Assembly (NCBI GenBank): GCA_036504995.1
Contig: DASXUG010000002.1
Location: 79,342 to 143,341, forward strand
DNA from: DASXUG01 sp036504995
Lineage (GTDB): Bacteria; Pseudomonadota; Gammaproteobacteria; Burkholderiales; Methylophilaceae
Direction: 5' to 3'
Length of the DNA: 64,000 nucleotides
In this document: positions 32,989-42,154 of the stretch, one piece after another
How the letters are laid out: the number at the start of each line of letters is the position of its first letter
Numbering within the stretch: position 1 is the stretch's first letter
The notes under the pieces: model-generated
Databases searched by the model: none
Told to the model about the DNA's origin: nothing
Seen by the model: only the letters and a program-made list of their open reading frames with translations
Program-made: the position numbers and the translations under genes

Positions 32989-33660
32989 TTATGCGTGAAT
33001 AGCCGCGCCTTTTTGTGGCATTTCTTGCGGCCAAGTTTTGATAATTGCTAATACATCCGCAAACGTTTCAAACGGATGATGAGGGATGTTATTTTTTACA
33101 CAATGCTTGATGAGTGAGCCTTTGGCAAACACAATATCTGCACGACCAGCTAAACACGCGTCTGACTTACCGTCACCCACTAATACAACAGGACCACCAG
33201 ACTCTAATGACAAGTTACGCGCAATGGTACACTTACAGGTACCGTTGCCCCCTGCGCATGATTCCACGCGATTTGGGAAAGTAATATCAATGCCTTTAGG
33301 AGTAAATTTTAGATGATTTGCGAATACAGGAATATCAGGCAACGCTGCGCTGCGCATTGCTACCTTAACGGCGTGATCTAAACCATCACTGACGATAGAC
33401 ACTTTTGCCATTTTTTTAATGTGCTTGTAAAACGGCAAAAATGTTTCATCTAACTCGATATTGCGGAAAAAGTTTTCTAAGGTTACGTTATCTGCCTGCA
33501 CCATGCGCACTTGCTGCGTCATGCACTCCACCGCGGAAATCTCGCCTGCCAACCAAGTTTTCTCAACCTCTTCCCAACTTGGATCTGCAAAGCGCTCTAA
33601 CATCGCGTCTATCGTATCTTTTTTTGAAAGCGTCCCGTCAAAATCAATGATAAAAAGCAT
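32989..33660 (-). CDS. HAD-IB phosphatase, MtnX/SerB-like
   Basis: 223 residues. HAD motifs: I DFDGT (nucleophile Asp6, Asp8), II VSDG, III/IV GDGKSDACLA. The insert ESCAGGNGTCKC carries three cysteines, as in MtnX-type phosphatases that act on small phosphorylated metabolites. First gene of the minus-strand aminotransferase-hydrolase-ACP-KS run, so it probably removes a phosphate from a pathway intermediate (inference). There is no methionine-salvage neighbourhood, so the MtnX role itself is not supported. Confidence 0.87.
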   Translation of the reverse strand: MLFIIDFDGTLSKKDTIDAMLERFADPSWEEVEKTWLAGEISAVECMTQQVRMVQADNVTLENFFRNIELDETFLPFYKHIKKMAKVSIVSDGLDHAVKVAMRSAALPDIPVFANHLKFTPKGIDITFPNRVESCAGGNGTCKCTIARNLSLESGGPVVLVGDGKSDACLAGRADIVFAKGSLIKHCVKNNIPHHPFETFADVLAIIKTWPQEMPQKGAAIHA

Positions 33661-33834
33661 TTATTTCCTTATTATTTGAATTGTCATCATGTAAAGATTC
33701 GTAAATCTTTTTCCACATCAGCACTATACTGGCGATTCCTTACAGAAAACTTACACTGTTCAACAGGTGCGAAATTAACTAATCCCGCCTACAATAGCCA
33801 CTTAAGCCTCATATGTGTTTTGATAAGAGTTTCC

Positions 33835-34521
33835 ATGCGAATTTTGTTAGTTGAAGATGATGAAGTGCTGGGTAACGCCATCAATCGTTCATTGATTAAA
33901 TCAGGCTATGCCGTTGACTGGGCCCGTGATGGGCGAGATGCCGATCTTGCTTTACATGGGCAGATTTACCAAGCAGTGGTGCTCGATATTGGCTTGCCCT
34001 ATATGAATGGTTTTGAAGTGTTGCAAAATCTGCGCGACCGAAAAATCAGTGCGCCTGTCATTATGCTCACTGCACGTGACAGCCTAGATGACCGTGTTAA
34101 GGGCCTAGACTTAGGGGCAGATGATTACTTAATTAAACCATTTAAACTGCCCGAATTAGAGGCGCGCTTGCGTGCACAAATTCGCCGCAATAACATCGTC
34201 AGTAGCGCTCAGATTAAATTCGGACGCCTTACGCTTGATAGTACGCAACGTATGGTATTAGCCGATGGAGAGCCCATTGCACTTTCACAGCGAGAGCTAG
34301 GGGTATTAGAGGTACTACTCATGCGTAGCGGTCGTGTAGTCAGTAAAGAAAGCCTGGTTGAAAACCTTTACAACTGGGATGACGAGGCAGTGGGCAACAA
34401 TGCTATCGAGGTTTACGTGCATCGTTTGCGTAAAAAATTAGAGCCTTACGAAGTCAATGTGCGCACGGTACGTGGACTAGGCTATATGCTGGATAAAATC
34501 ACTAAAAAAACGGATGAATAA
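33835..34521 (+). CDS. OmpR-family response regulator (TctD/QseB-like)
   Basis: 228 residues from the ATG at 33835, where the receiver domain begins (MRILLVEDDE). Phospho-acceptor Asp51, Lys in DYLIKPF, and a C-terminal winged-helix DNA-binding domain (VVSKESLVENLYNWDDE, HRLRKKLE, RGLGYML). It lies 41 bases before its partner kinase and is divergent from the HAD-aminotransferase operon, so that operon is a possible target. Confidence 0.94.
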   Translation: MRILLVEDDEVLGNAINRSLIKSGYAVDWARDGRDADLALHGQIYQAVVLDIGLPYMNGFEVLQNLRDRKISAPVIMLTARDSLDDRVKGLDLGADDYLIKPFKLPELEARLRAQIRRNNIVSSAQIKFGRLTLDSTQRMVLADGEPIALSQRELGVLEVLLMRSGRVVSKESLVENLYNWDDEAVGNNAIEVYVHRLRKKLEPYEVNVRTVRGLGYMLDKITKKTDE

Positions 34522-34562
34522 TAGTCACGCACACATGACCCAACAATATAAAACACTTGCAT

Positions 34563-35945
34563 ATGGCTAAACACTCATTACGCCACCAATTATTATCATG
34601 GCTATTATTACCCATGTTTATTTTGATTGTGGTGGACTCGACCATCTTATATCAAATTGCTATGCATTTTCAGCGGCAGGCATTTGACCGCGCTTTACAA
34701 GACACCGCGTTAGACATTTCGGAGATTATCAGTGCTGAAAAAAACCTGAGCCAATCTAATTATCAACTTAGGCCAGAAGTACGCACCGCCCTACTCGCAG
34801 ACCAAAACGACAATATGTACTACAGCCTCTTTGATGAAAAGCATCAACTCATCGGCGGGGACAAAGCGCTTACGTACATAACTAATGAGGGCAGTGCCAC
34901 CAACACCTATTTCTCTGATGGCAATATTCAAGGGGTCAAGATACGTATTGCCAGTATGACCAGCACAATTAAAACAACTGCAGGCACTCAAAAAATCACC
35001 ATCCAAGTTGCCGAGACTTTACACAAACGTGCAGAGCTAGCGGGACAAATTTTAATCGGCATCGTCGTCCCACAACTACTATTATTACTTGCCGCAGCGG
35101 GGTTGATGTGGTTTGGCATACAACGCGGCTTATTGCCGTTATGGGCGTTACACTCTGCATTATCTGAGCGCTCCTACCGTGATTTAAGCCCAGTTAGACT
35201 CGATAATAACCCAGAAGAAGTGAGAAAGCTGGTGGATTCCGTCAATTTTTTAATGAAGCAACTACACAATTTAATTGCCTCACAGAATCAGTTTGTGGCC
35301 GATGCCGCACACCAACTGCGTACGCCATTAGCAGGCATACAGGCGCAAATCGAGTTGGCGCAAAATGAAACCAATATCAGTGAATTGCAAGACTCTCTCG
35401 CCAAAATTAACACCAGCGCAACGCGCTTGGTACGATTAGTAAATCAATTACTATTACTGGCACGTAATCAGCCTGAGGTTACTCACGCTATTGAGTTTCA
35501 CTCGTTTAACCTAACGCAACTTGCACAAGAAGTGACAACCGACATGCTGCCGATGGCGGATCGTAAGCAAATTGACTTGGGCTTTGAGTGCGAGACCGAA
35601 AAGGTCACACTTTTAGGCGACCCCGTACGCATAAAAGAGCTGTTATACAATCTAATAGATAATGCGATTCGCTACACTCCGCAAGGTGGGCAAGTCACGG
35701 TAATTGTAGAACAGCAGCCCGACCATATCGAACTCAGTGTTGAGGATAACGGTATGGGTATCCCTATGGCTGAGCAAGAAAAAGTATTTGAACGCTTTCA
35801 CCGTGCCGCAGGCAACCAACAAGAAGGTAGCGGTTTAGGACTGGCTATTGTGAAAGAAATTGCAGAAATCCACCATGCAACTGCAGTGATTGGAGTGCCA
35901 GAAAGTCAGCAAGGCACAAAGGTAAGCATTATTTTTGATATATAG
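34563..35945 (+). CDS. Sensor histidine kinase (TctE/QseC-like)
   Basis: 460 residues from the ATG at 34563. Two transmembrane helices (about 10-34 and 160-186) bracket a sensor region of roughly 125 residues, followed by the H-box AAHQLRTPLAG (His250), the N-box DNAIRY, G1 DNGMGIP and G2 GSGLGLAIVKEI. Partner of the preceding response regulator. The signal is unknown; TctE relatives sense tricarboxylates, QseC relatives other cues. Confidence 0.94.
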   Translation: MAKHSLRHQLLSWLLLPMFILIVVDSTILYQIAMHFQRQAFDRALQDTALDISEIISAEKNLSQSNYQLRPEVRTALLADQNDNMYYSLFDEKHQLIGGDKALTYITNEGSATNTYFSDGNIQGVKIRIASMTSTIKTTAGTQKITIQVAETLHKRAELAGQILIGIVVPQLLLLLAAAGLMWFGIQRGLLPLWALHSALSERSYRDLSPVRLDNNPEEVRKLVDSVNFLMKQLHNLIASQNQFVADAAHQLRTPLAGIQAQIELAQNETNISELQDSLAKINTSATRLVRLVNQLLLLARNQPEVTHAIEFHSFNLTQLAQEVTTDMLPMADRKQIDLGFECETEKVTLLGDPVRIKELLYNLIDNAIRYTPQGGQVTVIVEQQPDHIELSVEDNGMGIPMAEQEKVFERFHRAAGNQQEGSGLGLAIVKEIAEIHHATAVIGVPESQQGTKVSIIFDI

Positions 35946-35951
35946 TGCGGT

Positions 35952-36731
35952 CTAATTAGGCATACCACTGGTTTGATGCATACGTGTAATGCCCTGATGA
36001 ATCATATTCTCTAACGGTTTTAACATATTCGGCAAGGTCAGCATGACCACAAGGAAACCAACACCGATGGTGACAGGGAAGCCAATACCGAACAAATTAA
36101 GCTGCGGAGCAGTTTTGGTTAAAATGCCCATCGCCATATTGACCATTAGCAGTGCAGCCAATGCAGGCAAGGCGAGCAATAAACCTGCGTTAAAAATATC
36201 TGCCCCCCACATAGCAATATTCATGGGGCGTATACCCGTACCTTCCAAGGTGAGTGGCAACCAAACAAAGCTTTCTGCAATGGTCGAAATCATCACCAAG
36301 TGTCCATCCATACTTAAAAACACCATCATGGCAAGTAACATTAGCATTTGATTAAGTGCCATAGACTGCCCCTGCGTCATCGGATCATAAAACGATGCAA
36401 AGCCCAACCCCATGGTGGTACCAATTAAAAAGCCTGCTAACTCCATCGCAGCAAATACTATGCGCATACTAAAACCCATCGCTAAACCGATGACTAGCTG
36501 CTCGATAAGTATCATCAAACCCTGAAATGAGAAAATTTGAATATTGGGTAAGGCGGTGATGGTGGGCGTAACGACTAAGGTAATCATAATTCCCAAACCT
36601 AATTTGACACGGTTAGGAATAGATTGATGATTGAAGATTGGGGCCGCAGCTATCACACCTAGCACCCGTGTGAGCGGGAAAATTAAGCTCACAATAAAGG
36701 CTTGTAATAGATCGCTGCTAAATGAAACCAT
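35952..36731 (-). CDS. fliR: Flagellar export gate protein FliR
   Basis: 259 residues, several hydrophobic segments, and the FliR pattern (FPLTRVLGVIAAAPIFNHQSIPNRVKLGLG at the N-terminus, PALAALLMVNMAMGILTKTAPQLN later). FliR is part of the FliPQR core of the flagellar type III export gate in the inner membrane. Last gene of fliLMNOPQR. Convergent with the kinase gene, with only 6 bases between stops. Confidence 0.96.
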   Translation of the reverse strand: MVSFSSDLLQAFIVSLIFPLTRVLGVIAAAPIFNHQSIPNRVKLGLGIMITLVVTPTITALPNIQIFSFQGLMILIEQLVIGLAMGFSMRIVFAAMELAGFLIGTTMGLGFASFYDPMTQGQSMALNQMLMLLAMMVFLSMDGHLVMISTIAESFVWLPLTLEGTGIRPMNIAMWGADIFNAGLLLALPALAALLMVNMAMGILTKTAPQLNLFGIGFPVTIGVGFLVVMLTLPNMLKPLENMIHQGITRMHQTSGMPN

Positions 36732-36772
36732 ATCAATGAACCATGTTGAGGTAAATGCTTTTGCTCGACCTG

Positions 36773-37042
36773 TCAGTTCGCCATCGCTGGCAAGCTAGTA
36801 AAGACTAAACGCATGTAATCAACCATGGTTGTCAGCATCCACGGCCCCGCGATAATTAGCACGGCAAACACCCCCGTAAGCTTGGGGATGAAGGATAAAG
36901 TGGCTTCGTTAATTTGAGTTGCCGCTTGAAAAATACTGACGAGCAAACCGATCACGAGCGCAGCCAGCAACATGGGCGCGGAGACTAACAGAGTCATTTC
37001 CATGGCATCGCGGCCAAGTGTCATTACGCTTTCTGGTGTCAT
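36773..37042 (-). CDS. fliQ: Flagellar export gate protein FliQ
   Basis: 89 residues, two transmembrane hairpin helices, with the FliQ signature (TPESVMTLGRDAMEMTLLVS, LLVSIFQAATQINE). Sits between fliP and fliR in the conserved order. Confidence 0.97.
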   Translation of the reverse strand: MTPESVMTLGRDAMEMTLLVSAPMLLAALVIGLLVSIFQAATQINEATLSFIPKLTGVFAVLIIAGPWMLTTMVDYMRLVFTSLPAMAN

Positions 37043-37057
37043 GATTTCCCCTTAAAT

Positions 37058-37819
37058 TCAATAAAAACTTTGCACTAGTGAGCCTAGTATCAACTGCCAG
37101 CCATCTACTAATACAAATAACATCATCTTGAATGGCAAAGCGACAATTGAGGGCGATACCATCATCATCCCCATCGCCATCAATACACTGGCAACCACCA
37201 TATCAATAATCAGAAATGGAATAAAAATCGCAAATCCAATCTGAAAAGCCGTTTTAAGTTCGCTGGTCATAAAGGCTGGCACTAAGATTCTCAGAGGCAC
37301 ATCGGCTGGCGTTTCAATTTTCTCTACCTGCGCCATTTTGGCAAATAGCGCCAAATCCCCTTCACGCGTTTGTTTAAGCATAAAAGTTTTAAGTGGTTGA
37401 ACGCCCTTTTCCAAGGCCTCTTGCATGGTAATTTTGTCTTCTTCAAGCGGCTGATAGGCATCAGTATAAATTTTGTCAAATACGGGTGCCATCACGAAAA
37501 AAGTAAGAAACAGCGCTAAACCCACCATCACCTGATTAGGTGGTGCGGACTGTGTTCCCAATGCCTGACGCAATAAAGACAATACGATAATAATGCGTGT
37601 AAACCCTGTCATCATCAGCAATGCAGCTGGGATAAACGTGAGGGATGTCATTAAAATGAGTGTTTGCAAGCTCAAACTATAATTTTGACCACCACCCGCA
37701 GTAGGACTTGCATTGATAACAGGCAAACCATTATTGGCTGCCCAAACTGAGAGTGGCAGTAGCAAAATAATGCCGAGTAATATTTTCAAACTTTTTAAAT
37801 GCATTATTGATAAGCTCAT
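37058..37819 (-). CDS. fliP: Flagellar export gate protein FliP
   Basis: 253 residues from the ATG at 37819; a TTG at 37864 would overlap fliO, and an ATG at 37804 is also possible. Signal peptide ending SVWAANN, as is normal for FliP, then the conserved SLTFIPAALLMMTGFTRIIIVLS, APPNQVMVGLALFLTFFVM and IPFLIIDMVVASVLMAMGMM segments. Core of the export gate. Confidence 0.96.
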   Translation of the reverse strand: MSLSIMHLKSLKILLGIILLLPLSVWAANNGLPVINASPTAGGGQNYSLSLQTLILMTSLTFIPAALLMMTGFTRIIIVLSLLRQALGTQSAPPNQVMVGLALFLTFFVMAPVFDKIYTDAYQPLEEDKITMQEALEKGVQPLKTFMLKQTREGDLALFAKMAQVEKIETPADVPLRILVPAFMTSELKTAFQIGFAIFIPFLIIDMVVASVLMAMGMMMVSPSIVALPFKMMLFVLVDGWQLILGSLVQSFY

Positions 37820-37844
37820 CGTGGTAATCGAATCTTCGTGCGCA

Positions 37845-38270
37845 TTAGCGCTTAAACTGGCCAAATGATTTATTCAACCATTGTGCAAAAGGTGGGATGG
37901 GTGTTGTTTGCGCTGATGCTGAATTGAGCGCTTGATCCAAGCTAGCCCCTTGTTCAATATTGGCGAGGCTGGTCACTTGCCCTGGGGCAACGCCAACCAC
38001 TATCCAGCGTCCAGCCACCTCAACCACTACCACTCGCTCACGCGAACCAACACTGACGCCGCCAACAATTTTTGCAACAGCGTTTTGCCCAAGGCCATTT
38101 GGCATAGCACGTTTCAAGCCCCAAGCGATCAGCATCATAACGGCAAGCACTGCGAGCAAACCAAAACCCATTTTAGCTAAGCTTGCTGTGGCCGAAATAT
38201 GGCTGGCATCTTCTGCCCAAACACTTTGGCTTAAGACACAGGTTGCGATTAATCCAATTATTTTTTTCAT
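37845..38270 (-). CDS. fliO: Flagellar export chaperone-like membrane protein FliO
   Basis: 141 residues: signal peptide (MKKIIGLIATCVLSQSVWA), one transmembrane helix (about 34-51) and the cytoplasmic FliO domain with VGSRERVVVVEVAGRWIVVGV. FliO stabilises FliP during assembly. Position between fliN and fliP agrees. Confidence 0.93.
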   Translation of the reverse strand: MKKIIGLIATCVLSQSVWAEDASHISATASLAKMGFGLLAVLAVMMLIAWGLKRAMPNGLGQNAVAKIVGGVSVGSRERVVVVEVAGRWIVVGVAPGQVTSLANIEQGASLDQALNSASAQTTPIPPFAQWLNKSFGQFKR

Positions 38271-38301
38271 AAATGCGGCTTTAACTTCAAATGAACTACG
38301 A

Positions 38302-38796
38302 TTAGCGATTAATTTTACGAATACGTTCGGCAGGCGTGATAATGTCAGTCAGGCGAATACCAAACTTATCATTCACCACCACCACCTCACCTTGCGCGAT
38401 TAAGTAACCGTTGACTAAAACATCCATCGGCTCACCTGCCAAGCCATCTAACTCAACGACTGAACCTTGCGCAAGTTGCAACAAGTTTTTAATGGCAATC
38501 TTAGTACGCCCCAACTCCACCGTGAGTTGTACTGGAATATCTAAAATAAAATCAATATCGCTTTTGGATTCATTTAACGTATTTTTAGGTGAAAACTCAG
38601 TAAACACTGCAGATTGCTCACCGCCACCACTTTGTAATGCAGAGGTTTCTGCAGCACTTTGCTCAGACATTGCTGCACCCCAGTCATCCGCTGCACCAGC
38701 GTCAGAAGATGCTTGTTCGGCCATTGCCGCACCCCAATCGTCTTCTGCAATCGTTTCAACGCCATTATCTTCCGCTAAGGCTGGATCATTCGCCAT
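38302..38796 (-). CDS. fliN: Flagellar motor switch protein FliN
   Basis: 164 residues. The C-terminal SpoA domain (FILDIPVQLTVELGRTKI, GSVVELDGLAGEPMDVLVNG) is typical. The N-terminus of about 80 residues contains a repeated acidic block (DDWGAAMAEQ / DDWGAAMSEQ, plus an earlier copy), longer than in enteric FliN. Overlaps the end of fliM by 11 bases; GGAGAG precedes the ATG. Confidence 0.96.
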   Translation of the reverse strand: MANDPALAEDNGVETIAEDDWGAAMAEQASSDAGAADDWGAAMSEQSAAETSALQSGGGEQSAVFTEFSPKNTLNESKSDIDFILDIPVQLTVELGRTKIAIKNLLQLAQGSVVELDGLAGEPMDVLVNGYLIAQGEVVVVNDKFGIRLTDIITPAERIRKINR

Positions 38797-39787
38797 GGGG
38801 CTCTCCTTTAATATATTCTGATGAATTTGAACGTAAAAGTTTTTCTACACGTAACGCGTATTGCCCGTTAAATACGCCATATCGGCATTCCATCACGGGT
38901 ACATTTGAAATTTTGGCTTCAACGGTTTCCGAAATATTCAGTGGAATGACATCCCCCACTTTCATTTCAACAACATCTTCCATATGCATTTTTGCATATC
39001 CCAAGTTGGCGATAAGCTCCACCTCGGCGGCTTGAATTTGCTGCGTCATTAATTTGACCCAGCGGCTATCTGTACCTAATACTTCGCCCTGCAATGGAGA
39101 ACTCAACTTATCGCGAATCGGCTCTATCATCGCGTAAGGCATACAAAAGTGCACTTCACCGCCATTAGAACCCAGCTCAATGTTGTAGGTCACCGCTACC
39201 ACTACCTCATTGGGCGTGGCGATATTCACAAACTGAGTGTTTACTTCAGAACGCAAATACTCGAAGTGAACTTTGTGTACAGGCTCCCATGATTTGCTAT
39301 AGGTTTCTAGCATAATGGTTAGAATATTTTGAATAATGCGCTGCTCTGTATCGGAAAACTCGCGACCTTCGACTCGGGTATGAAAGCGACCATCGCCACC
39401 AAACATATTGTCGATCACCAAAAACACCAGCGTTGGATCCATGACAAACAATGCATTGCCTCTGAACGGCTCTACTTTTACCAAGTTAAGATTAGTTGGC
39501 ACCACCAAGTTACGGATAAAATCACTGTATTTTGTGATACGAACAGGGCCAACAGATACTTCAATGGTGCGACGTAAAAAGTTAAATAATTCAACGCGAA
39601 TTAAACGTGCAAAGCGCTCGTTAATGATTTCAAGTGTAGGCATACGCCCACGCACGATACGCTCCTGCGTGGCTAGGTTATAGGTTCTAACCTCAGCTGC
39701 ATCAAGCTCTGGCTTATCATCATCCTGATCGCCGCCCACGCCTTTGAGCAGGGCATCGACTTCATCTTGGGATAAAAACTCAGACAT
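38786..39787 (-). CDS. fliM: Flagellar motor switch protein FliM
   Basis: 333 residues. N-terminal CheY-P binding peptide (FLSQDEVDALL), central domain with FGGDGRFHTRVEGREF, and a C-terminal SpoA domain. Switch protein of the C-ring controlling rotation direction. Follows fliL in the standard order. Confidence 0.97.
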   Translation of the reverse strand: MSEFLSQDEVDALLKGVGGDQDDDKPELDAAEVRTYNLATQERIVRGRMPTLEIINERFARLIRVELFNFLRRTIEVSVGPVRITKYSDFIRNLVVPTNLNLVKVEPFRGNALFVMDPTLVFLVIDNMFGGDGRFHTRVEGREFSDTEQRIIQNILTIMLETYSKSWEPVHKVHFEYLRSEVNTQFVNIATPNEVVVAVTYNIELGSNGGEVHFCMPYAMIEPIRDKLSSPLQGEVLGTDSRWVKLMTQQIQAAEVELIANLGYAKMHMEDVVEMKVGDVIPLNISETVEAKISNVPVMECRYGVFNGQYALRVEKLLRSNSSEYIKGEPHGE

Positions 39788-39845
39788 AAGAAACCTTTAA
39801 AATCACGAAAAATTTACTGGTCTAAACAATTTTTAGATTACGCAT

Positions 39846-40352
39846 TTACTGAACCACAAAGGACGTAAAAAATACGCCTTGAATTTCCTGCGGCTTGCCC
39901 TCTTTGCTAAAAGGCTGCTTAATTTGATCCGTAATCTCTTTAGCTAAGGCATTTTTACCCTCCAGCGAAGTCAACTCCGAAGCCTTTTTGCTACTGAGCA
40001 GCATAAGCACACGATTTCTAATTTCTGGCATATGTTGCTTAAGTTCTTCTTCTTGCTCTGGCTTAGCGACTTTCACGGTTAAATCTACTTGTAAAAACTT
40101 CTCATCAGGATCTGGTTGAAGATTCACAGTAAAGGTCTCCAAAGTCACAAATACTGGTGGTTTCTCTGGCTCCTCTTTCTTCACTTCCTTTTTATGTGCA
40201 TCAGCTTTTGGCTGCAAAAAATACCAAGCAGCACCGCCGCCGCCCGCTAACAAAGCTACGGCAGCAATGATGATAATCAATTTCTTCTTAGATTTTGGTG
40301 CAGGAGCTTCTGCTCCCTCAGCCGCTGGTGCAGCTTTTGGCGCTTGTGCCAT
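39846..40352 (-). CDS. fliL: Flagellar basal body-associated protein FliL
   Basis: 168 residues from the ATG at 40352 (GAAAGG upstream). Ala/Pro/Lys-rich N-terminus, one transmembrane helix (about 24-44), and a periplasmic domain with FVTLETFTVNLQPDPDEKFLQVDLTVKV. Supports stator function. First gene of the fli operon here. Confidence 0.95.
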   Translation of the reverse strand: MAQAPKAAPAAEGAEAPAPKSKKKLIIIIAAVALLAGGGGAAWYFLQPKADAHKKEVKKEEPEKPPVFVTLETFTVNLQPDPDEKFLQVDLTVKVAKPEQEEELKQHMPEIRNRVLMLLSSKKASELTSLEGKNALAKEITDQIKQPFSKEGKPQEIQGVFFTSFVVQ

Positions 40353-40518
40353 GATCAACCTTTCTATTTACTTGTGCTGTAAGTACAAGCCTATTATGCA
40401 AAAAGTTACGCGGTTATCAGCCTTGAAACAGAGCGGGTAAATACCGCTTAATTCGGCTATAAGCTTTATAACGACTAGGCTTCAAGCGCTATAAACCTAT
40501 ACCAATAGGCGCAACATG

Positions 40519-40548
40519 CCCCTATTATGTCAATAAATACAATAGGGG
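40519..40548 (-). repeat. 8-bp inverted repeat between fliL and the efflux operon
   Basis: CCCCTATT and AATAGGGG, 14 bases apart, in the 284-base interval upstream of fliL and downstream of the RND operon. It could be a terminator for the efflux operon only if that transcript runs through it in the opposite sense, which does not fit, so it is more likely a leader hairpin or operator of fliL. Confidence 0.3.
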
Positions 40549-40636
40549 AAGCGTTGATAAAAGATGACAAAAGCCGTTAAATCTAGCTTTTGATTGTGAA
40601 ATGAGCCCAGTGACCTAACTCGATTTTGTTGCGAGT

Positions 40637-42103
40637 TTATTTGGAAGTATCGTTGATCTTTGGCTCGGCTTCAATGTGCCAGTTTCCACCCAAGCCTTTA
40701 ATCAGCAAGACACTGGCGACCAGTTGGTTACTTTGAATAGTAAGCGCGCTTCTTTCGTTGGTAAGTGCAGTAGTTTCGGCATTGATGACATTAAGGTAAT
40801 TGACGGTACCAGCCTTGTATTGATTGGTAGCCAGCCTCACAGACTCCTGTGCTGATTTAACCGCATCATCTTGTAATTGCGCCTCTTGCGCCAGCGTGTT
40901 TAAAGTGGAAAGATTATCTTCCACCTCTTGAAATGCGCCTAAAATTGTTTGCCGATAATTGGCAACATTTTCATCGTATACCGCAATGGCTTGGGCCGTC
41001 TGAGCTTTACGCAGGCCGCCATCAAAAATAGTTTGCGCTAGGGCTGGGCCAAGTGTCCAAAAACGCGCGGGATATGTGAGCCACCTTGAGAAGCTACTGC
41101 TTTGAAATCCCACCGAAGCGGATAGCGTTAAATCGGGATAATAAGCAGCTTCTGCCACACCAATTTCAGCGTTGGCTTGGGCTGCACGGCGCTCAGCAGC
41201 TGCAATATCTGGGCGTCGCTCTAATAGTTTTGATGGCACCACCAATGGGATAGATTCTGGAACTTGAGCAGTAATTGTTTCAGTTGGCTCGATTGAAAAA
41301 TCTGCAGGAGCTTTGCCTATTAAAATAGCAATCGCGTGCTCAAGCTGGGCACGTGCAACATCTTCATTGACGGCCTGCGCTTTCGCGGACTTTAACTGCG
41401 TTTCTGCGGCTACCACATCAGCACGCGACACAACACCAACAGCATATTGGTTTTGGGTGAGTTGTAATGATTTTTCATAGGATGCAACGGTTCTGTTCAT
41501 CAAGCTTTTTTGTGCATCAGCGATTCTTATTAAAAAATAATTTTGAACCAATTGGGCCTCTGCGCTAAGTTTGGCTGAGGCTAAATCGTTCGCGCTGGCT
41601 TCTGCTCCCGCATTGCCAGCTTCTATTGTGCGCTTGACGCGTCCCCACACATCGGCCTCCCAACTTGCGCCTAGATTCAGGTTATAGGCAGTATTTAAAT
41701 TAGGGTTATAGTTAATCGCATTCGTAGAGTTGGTTTTAGGTCTGCTACGCGTTGCAGACGCTCCAGCCGTTACAGTCGGGTATTTTGCAGCTTGCGCTTG
41801 TTGTGATAAAGCGAGTGCTTGACGATACTGCGCTTCTGCCACCTTAATCGTCTGGTTTGAGATGGCGATCTGCGTAACTAGCTGATTTAGCACCGCATCG
41901 TTATATACTTTCCACCAATCATCGCGCGGTGAAGCGTCTTGTGGCTCGGCTACTTTCCAGCCAGTTTGCTCTTTAAAATGCGTAGGCACTGACACTTCAG
42001 GCTTAACGTAATTAGGGCCTTGGGTGCAAGCAAAGAGCAAGTTACTAAGCAATAGCCCCATAATCAAGGGCCTTTGTTTAGCTGGGTTAAATGATAGTTT
42101 CAC
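40637..42103 (-). CDS. NodT-family outer-membrane efflux lipoprotein
   Basis: 488 residues. Signal sequence with lipobox LFAC, then GPNYVKPEV as in NodT/OprM proteins. Two TolC-like coiled hairpin repeats (NQTIKVAEAQYRQALALSQQ and DAVKSAQESVRLATNQYKAG). Outer-membrane exit channel for the adjacent MdtABC-type pump, in whose operon it is last. Confidence 0.92.
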   Translation of the reverse strand: MKLSFNPAKQRPLIMGLLLSNLLFACTQGPNYVKPEVSVPTHFKEQTGWKVAEPQDASPRDDWWKVYNDAVLNQLVTQIAISNQTIKVAEAQYRQALALSQQAQAAKYPTVTAGASATRSRPKTNSTNAINYNPNLNTAYNLNLGASWEADVWGRVKRTIEAGNAGAEASANDLASAKLSAEAQLVQNYFLIRIADAQKSLMNRTVASYEKSLQLTQNQYAVGVVSRADVVAAETQLKSAKAQAVNEDVARAQLEHAIAILIGKAPADFSIEPTETITAQVPESIPLVVPSKLLERRPDIAAAERRAAQANAEIGVAEAAYYPDLTLSASVGFQSSSFSRWLTYPARFWTLGPALAQTIFDGGLRKAQTAQAIAVYDENVANYRQTILGAFQEVEDNLSTLNTLAQEAQLQDDAVKSAQESVRLATNQYKAGTVNYLNVINAETTALTNERSALTIQSNQLVASVLLIKGLGGNWHIEAEPKINDTSK

Positions 42104-42154
42104 AGCTTATTCCTTATCTATTAAACATGCTCTGGTATCAAGCATGACCTGATT

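Noticed and set aside
29025..33660. Sphingolipid or capnine biosynthesis as the role of the five-gene cluster
   Set aside because: No alpha-oxoamine synthase is present: the PLP enzyme is a class III aminotransferase with Lys287 in FGKAITNG.
32989..33660. Methionine salvage phosphatase MtnX as the assigned function
   Set aside because: Motifs fit the superfamily, but no other mtn gene is in the window and the operon context is acyl/amino chemistry.
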